64,000 nt of DNA from assembly GCF_020171285.1 (NCBI RefSeq), contig NZ_JAIUZI010000012.1, forward strand, positions 1 to 64,000, read 5' to 3'. The stretch comes from Seohaeicola saemankumensis (lineage in GTDB: Bacteria > Pseudomonadota > Alphaproteobacteria > Rhodobacterales > Rhodobacteraceae). Below the pieces are notes generated by a model, which was not told where the DNA came from, made no database searches, and saw nothing but the letters and a program-made list of their open reading frames with translations. The translations under genes and the position numbers were made by a program. This document shows positions 60,987 through 64,000 of this stretch, in pieces (the first letter of the stretch is position 1; every line of letters begins with the position of its first letter).

Positions 60987-61412
60987 TTAGCGATAGGTGG
61001 CGTCGGTCAGCCGGACCCGGCTCACAAAACCGGTGTCGGGATCGGTATGAGATCCGAGCCTGAGAACACCGTTCACCAAGATGCGGACGTTGAACGGGAT
61101 CACTCTGACCCGACGCTTGGTCTCTATTGCCAGAATATCATCCGGCCATTCTGCGTCGGTTTCGCAAAACGGGCAGACCGACATCGGTGTCTTGGTCAGC
61201 ACGAAGAACTTTGAATCGGCCTTGAGCGGGGGCGCCATGAAACCGGTGATTTCAACTCGGGACCCGTCCCGGTCCTGGGCGATATCTGAGAAGCTGAGGT
61301 CTTTGTTGTAGAGATCGCGCATTTTCAGCGGCTCGGCCGCAATGGATCGGTGCGCCGTGGCCGTGGTCCCCAGACCGGCGATCAGATGGGTCACAAAAGT
61401 GCGGCGCAGCAT
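60987..61412 (-). CDS. small exported protein of the ABC trio, with CPFC motif
   Basis: A 141-residue protein with an exported N-terminus containing RR (LRRTFVTHLIAGLGTTATAH). The mature part has VEITGFMAPPLKADSKFFVL, a CPFCETDAEWPDDIL motif and ILVNGVLRLGSHTDPDTGF. The overall plan resembles the DUF3299 proteins. The CxxC could bind metal or react with thiols. It is the first gene of the trio, probably the periplasmic partner of the transporter. ATG 61412 was chosen from signal-peptide position. Confidence 0.75.
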   Translation of the reverse strand: MLRRTFVTHLIAGLGTTATAHRSIAAEPLKMRDLYNKDLSFSDIAQDRDGSRVEITGFMAPPLKADSKFFVLTKTPMSVCPFCETDAEWPDDILAIETKRRVRVIPFNVRILVNGVLRLGSHTDPDTGFVSRVRLTDATYR

Positions 61413-61433
61413 GGCGGTGATCCTTGGAATTGG

Positions 61434-61460
61434 ATGTGGGCCGACATAGCCGGCCCACAT
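61434..61460 (-). terminator. hairpin between phoA and the ABC trio
   Basis: ATGTGGGCCG (61434-61443) and CGGCCCACAT (61451-61460) pair perfectly around a 7 bp loop, 17 bp past the phoA stop. No T run follows, so termination is probable but not sure. Confidence 0.6.
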
Positions 61461-61477
61461 CAGGTCCGTCTTTCGTC

Positions 61478-62959
61478 TTACTCGACGGTGGCGGCGTGGT
61501 GCATGACGTGGAAGATATAGTTTTGTTCCACGGTGCCGTTGATCAGGTGCGCCCAGGGGCCTTTGGCGTAGATCGCGACGTCTTCGCCCGAGTGGGTTTC
61601 GGAACGGCTGGGGATCAGCGCCTGCTGGATGTAGTCGGGGTCGGTCGCGGTCTCTTCGTCCAGACCAGCGGGACGGACCCCGGCCCAGTTCATGTCTTCG
61701 CGCAGAACGGAACCGGATCCGTTGAGATACCCGATCACGGTATAGGGTTGACCGTCCGCCGCCAGATTCGGTTCGCCCGTGTGTTCGATGCCGTTGCTAT
61801 CGACACCCATGCACAGACCGGTGATTGATGATCCGCGACCGCAGTATCCGTTGAATGCGATGGCGTGTTCGTGGTCGGCTGTAACGATGATCAGGGTGTC
61901 GGCGTCATCGGTCAGCGCGTCCGCCCTGGCCACGGCGGCGGCAAAGGCAGCGGCATCGGTGACCATGCGGTGGGCGTTTCCGGCATGATTGGCGTGATCG
62001 ACGCGTCCGGCTTCGATCGACAGGAAAAAGCCGTTTTCACCGCCAGCCAGAGATGTGATCGCCATTTCAGTCATCTCAGCCAGAGAGGGTTCGCCAGTGC
62101 GGTCGTGTTCGTATTTCATGTGGCTGGACTCGAACAGACCCAGCACCGGTTTGGTCAGATCGGCCGCCGCGGCAGTTTCGTCGTTCCAGACATAGGCGAT
62201 ACCGGCATCGGCGGCTTCTTTGATCAGGTTGCGGCCATCGGTACGCTTGCCGGATTTGCCCTCTTCGCCCTTGGTGTCTTTGGGAATGAAGTGACGGCGA
62301 CCGCCACCTAGGGCGATGTCCACTGTACCGGCCTTCATGGCGTCCAGCAGTTGGCTGGAGATGTCGGGGGTTGCACAGCCTTCGGGTAGTTTGCTGTCAT
62401 CCTCGAAGTTGCGGTCGGCACTGTGTGCGTAGACCGAGGCGGGCGTGGCATGAGTCAGACGTGCGGTAGACACAATGCCGACGTTCTTGCCCAGGTTGGT
62501 ATAGATCTCGGCGGCATTGGCGACGGTTGCCGCCTGAACCTGCGAACAATCGCCCCGGTTCAGCGTCTCGTCGACTCCGATTACGCCGGCCTTGGTTTTC
62601 ACGCCCGAGTGCATTGCGGTGCCGGTGCCCGCTGAATCGGGCGTCTGGGCATTGACGTTGTAGGTCTTGGACAGGGCCAGATTCGGAAAGGCTTCATGCG
62701 GTAGGACGAAGTCGTCGCCGAACCCGCCGGCCTGCTGACCCATCCAGAGCCGAGCGGCATAGTTGGAGCCGACGCCGTTGCCATCCGAGATCAGGATGAT
62801 CACGTTCTTGGCCTTGCCGGTATTTGGGGTGATCGCCAGGCGGCTCTTCAGTTCGCTTTGTGCCGCGGAGAACCAGTTGTTGCCAGCCTGCGGAAGGTCC
62901 TGCGCGGTGGTGGCGGTGGCGGTCAGCATCGCGGCCAGGGCCAGAAATGAGGTTTTCAT
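61478..62959 (-). CDS. phoA: alkaline phosphatase
   Basis: A 493-residue periplasmic phosphomonoesterase with signal peptide (KTSFLALAAMLTATATTAQ). Metal and catalytic sites: IILISDGNGVG, TPDSAGTGTAMHSG with the nucleophile serine, EAGRVDHANHAGN, VTADHEHA and ETHSGEDVAIYAKGP. ATG 62959 starts at the signal peptide; the long upstream extension is unrelated. CTGTYxC-like half sites upstream (around 63015-63045) could be a PHO box, but the match is weak. It precedes the ABC trio on the same strand. Confidence 0.95.
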   Translation of the reverse strand: MKTSFLALAAMLTATATTAQDLPQAGNNWFSAAQSELKSRLAITPNTGKAKNVIILISDGNGVGSNYAARLWMGQQAGGFGDDFVLPHEAFPNLALSKTYNVNAQTPDSAGTGTAMHSGVKTKAGVIGVDETLNRGDCSQVQAATVANAAEIYTNLGKNVGIVSTARLTHATPASVYAHSADRNFEDDSKLPEGCATPDISSQLLDAMKAGTVDIALGGGRRHFIPKDTKGEEGKSGKRTDGRNLIKEAADAGIAYVWNDETAAAADLTKPVLGLFESSHMKYEHDRTGEPSLAEMTEMAITSLAGGENGFFLSIEAGRVDHANHAGNAHRMVTDAAAFAAAVARADALTDDADTLIIVTADHEHAIAFNGYCGRGSSITGLCMGVDSNGIEHTGEPNLAADGQPYTVIGYLNGSGSVLREDMNWAGVRPAGLDEETATDPDYIQQALIPSRSETHSGEDVAIYAKGPWAHLINGTVEQNYIFHVMHHAATVE

Positions 62960-63161
62960 GCGTAAGCTCCAGATCGGGTTGTACTGGCGCCTGATTAGGG
63001 GCCCGGTGCCAAAGTTTTGTAACAGTTCCAACTGGTAAAGCGACAGTTTCGTGAAGTTTTCCGGGATGTTTGGTCCGAAACATTGACGGCCGAACCGGCT
63101 TTTCATTTGCGCGCGCTGGAGGCACAAACGCCGGGTCGCTTTCCTTGCCAGAGGTCGCATG

Positions 63162-63641
63162 ATGCCGCGTATTACCATTTTGAACGGACCAAACCTGAAT
63201 CTGCTGGGGGAACGGGAGCCCGAGATCTACGGTGCCGTCACGTTGGGCGCGATCGAGGAAAGTTGCCGCGCACTGGCCGCTGATCTGGGGGTGGAGTTGG
63301 TGTTTACGCAAACCAGCAGCGAAGGCGCTGCCGTGGATCTGGTGCATGCCGAACGGGGGCGGTCGGATGTCATCGTGGTCAACCCGGCCGGGTTGTCGTT
63401 TCATTCGGTTGCGTTACGCGATGCGCTGGCGGCTTTTGATGGTCCGGTGATCGAGCTGCACCTGACCAATATCCACGCCCGCGACGCCCAGCACCGCCAT
63501 TCTATCCAGTCCGGCGGGGTAACGGCGGTGATCTGCGGGCTAGGTGCCTATGGCTATGTCGTTGCTCTGCTGGCGGCGGCGCGGCTGACTGGGGCCTTGC
63601 CCGACGGGTTACCAGAACCGGTGCGTGTCGGGCCTCAATAG
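63162..63641 (+). CDS. aroQ: type II 3-dehydroquinate dehydratase
   Basis: A 159-residue shikimate-pathway enzyme. Seen: ITILNGPNLNLLGEREPEIYG with the catalytic tyrosine, QTSSEGAAVDLVH as lid, NPAGLSFHSVALRDAL, IELHLTNIHARD with the catalytic histidine, and HRHSIQSGGVTAVICGLGAYGY. The lid usually reads SNHEGE or close; here it is TSSEGA, which is atypical. A second ATG three bases upstream (63159) is possible. Confidence 0.92.
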   Translation: MPRITILNGPNLNLLGEREPEIYGAVTLGAIEESCRALAADLGVELVFTQTSSEGAAVDLVHAERGRSDVIVVNPAGLSFHSVALRDALAAFDGPVIELHLTNIHARDAQHRHSIQSGGVTAVICGLGAYGYVVALLAAARLTGALPDGLPEPVRVGPQ

Positions 63642-63652
63642 GCACGCGCAAT

Positions 63653-64000
63653 CTATCCCGGCCTGCGCAGGCTGTCGCGGGATACGGCTAAGGCCTCCGC
63701 TGTTACGCCTTCTGCTTTGATGTCGGCAGGCAAAGGCGTGCGGCGTACCAACGCCGCCGCCGCGCGCGAAAGGGCCGGCGCGGTCTGTATGCCATATCCG
63801 CCCTGACCGGCGAGCCAGAAGAACCCCTCGGCCTCAGGATCGTAGCCTGCCACGGGATTGCCATCGGGAAGAAAGCTGCGCAACCCGGCCCAGGATCGCT
63901 CAATGCGCCGGATTTCGACGTCAAAGGCCGTCTGGATTCGGTCCGCGCAGATCGCAATGTCCATTTCGTCGGGGTGGGCATCACAGGGCGCGCTGGGCGT
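63653..64000 (-). CDS. FAD-dependent oxidoreductase, C-terminal part (cut by window edge)
   Basis: The final 115 residues of a DAO-type flavoprotein: RIERSWAGLRSFLPDGNPVA, FFWLAGQGGYGIQTAPALSR and AAALVRRTPLP are the conserved C-terminal elements of glycine oxidase / D-amino-acid dehydrogenase relatives. The frame continues without a stop to base 64000, so the start lies outside. The substrate cannot be told. Confidence 0.85.
   Translation of the reverse strand, partial: TPSAPCDAHPDEMDIAICADRIQTAFDVEIRRIERSWAGLRSFLPDGNPVAGYDPEAEGFFWLAGQGGYGIQTAPALSRAAAALVRRTPLPADIKAEGVTAEALAVSRDSLRRPG

Noticed and set aside
62990..63060. PHO box upstream of phoA
   Set aside because: CTGT-containing half sites exist, but none matches the two 7-mers with correct 4 bp spacing well enough to list as a feature.

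Overview
The window is a high-GC chromosomal segment of an alphaproteobacterium of the Rhodobacteraceae (Roseobacter group). I base this on gene content: mcl1 of the ethylmalonyl-CoA pathway, the rpmH-rnpA-yidD / yidC-MOSC-engB-argB block, TRAP-type uronate uptake, an arsRC-gap-arsJ-acr3 arsenic operon, dgcN, and an initiator tRNA of alphaproteobacterial type. No database search was possible, so names rest on motifs, length, gene order and remembered family features.

Layout. 0.1-8 kb: housekeeping and regulatory genes (accA; AraC and GyrI-like pair; divergent lysE/lrp; a PA14-like secreted protein; mcl1; dgcN; sixA with a ferredoxin-like protein and a sterol-desaturase-family protein). 9.4-20.2 kb: argB, engB, MOSC and yidC. 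Then come 1.9 kb of non-coding DNA carrying a tandem array of about 132/141 bp units, an EAL/GGDEF protein, ttcA, an alpha/beta hydrolase, yidD, rnpA and rpmH. 20.4-24.0 kb: a TVP38-family membrane protein, a FAD disulfide oxidoreductase and a histidine kinase in one operon, followed by tRNA-Arg(ACG). 24.2-35.1 kb: an accessory block between tRNA-Arg and tRNA-fMet. It has two DUF3604 genes (one frameshifted), an IS5-type transposase remnant, an OprB-like porin, two exported amidohydrolases, a DUF3299-like exported protein and a divergent AraC regulator. 35.7-38.6 kb: an asparagine-synthetase-like protein overlapping a glycosyltransferase-like protein. 39.6-45.3 kb: arsenic resistance (arsP, arsR, acr3, arsJ, gap, arsR-arsC fusion). 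45.3-54.6 kb: oxidative hexuronate catabolism, with TRAP uptake, Udh, Gci, a lactonase-like amidohydrolase, KdgD and KGSA dehydrogenase under a GntR regulator. 54.7-58.4 kb: a DOPA-dioxygenase-family protein, an agmatinase-family ureohydrolase and an orphan peptide-type binding protein. 59.0-64.0 kb: an ABC exporter-like trio, phoA, aroQ and the end of a FAD oxidoreductase.

How the parts work together. The uronate genes form a complete route from external galacturonate or glucuronate to 2-oxoglutarate; near-identical palindromes lie upstream of both arms. The arsenic operon combines two arsenate routes (reduction plus Acr3 export; Gap plus ArsJ export of arsenophosphoglycerate) with an ArsP permease. 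The DUF3604 block looks like an AraC-controlled periplasmic degradation module, because nearly every structural product carries a signal peptide.

The most unusual non-coding signals are: (1) a two-part element occupying three separate convergent gene junctions, with one half also found downstream of other genes; (2) an uninterrupted run of 80 G at one of these junctions; (3) the tandem array upstream of yidC; (4) three TGTACAAAAC repeats at an exact 32 bp period.
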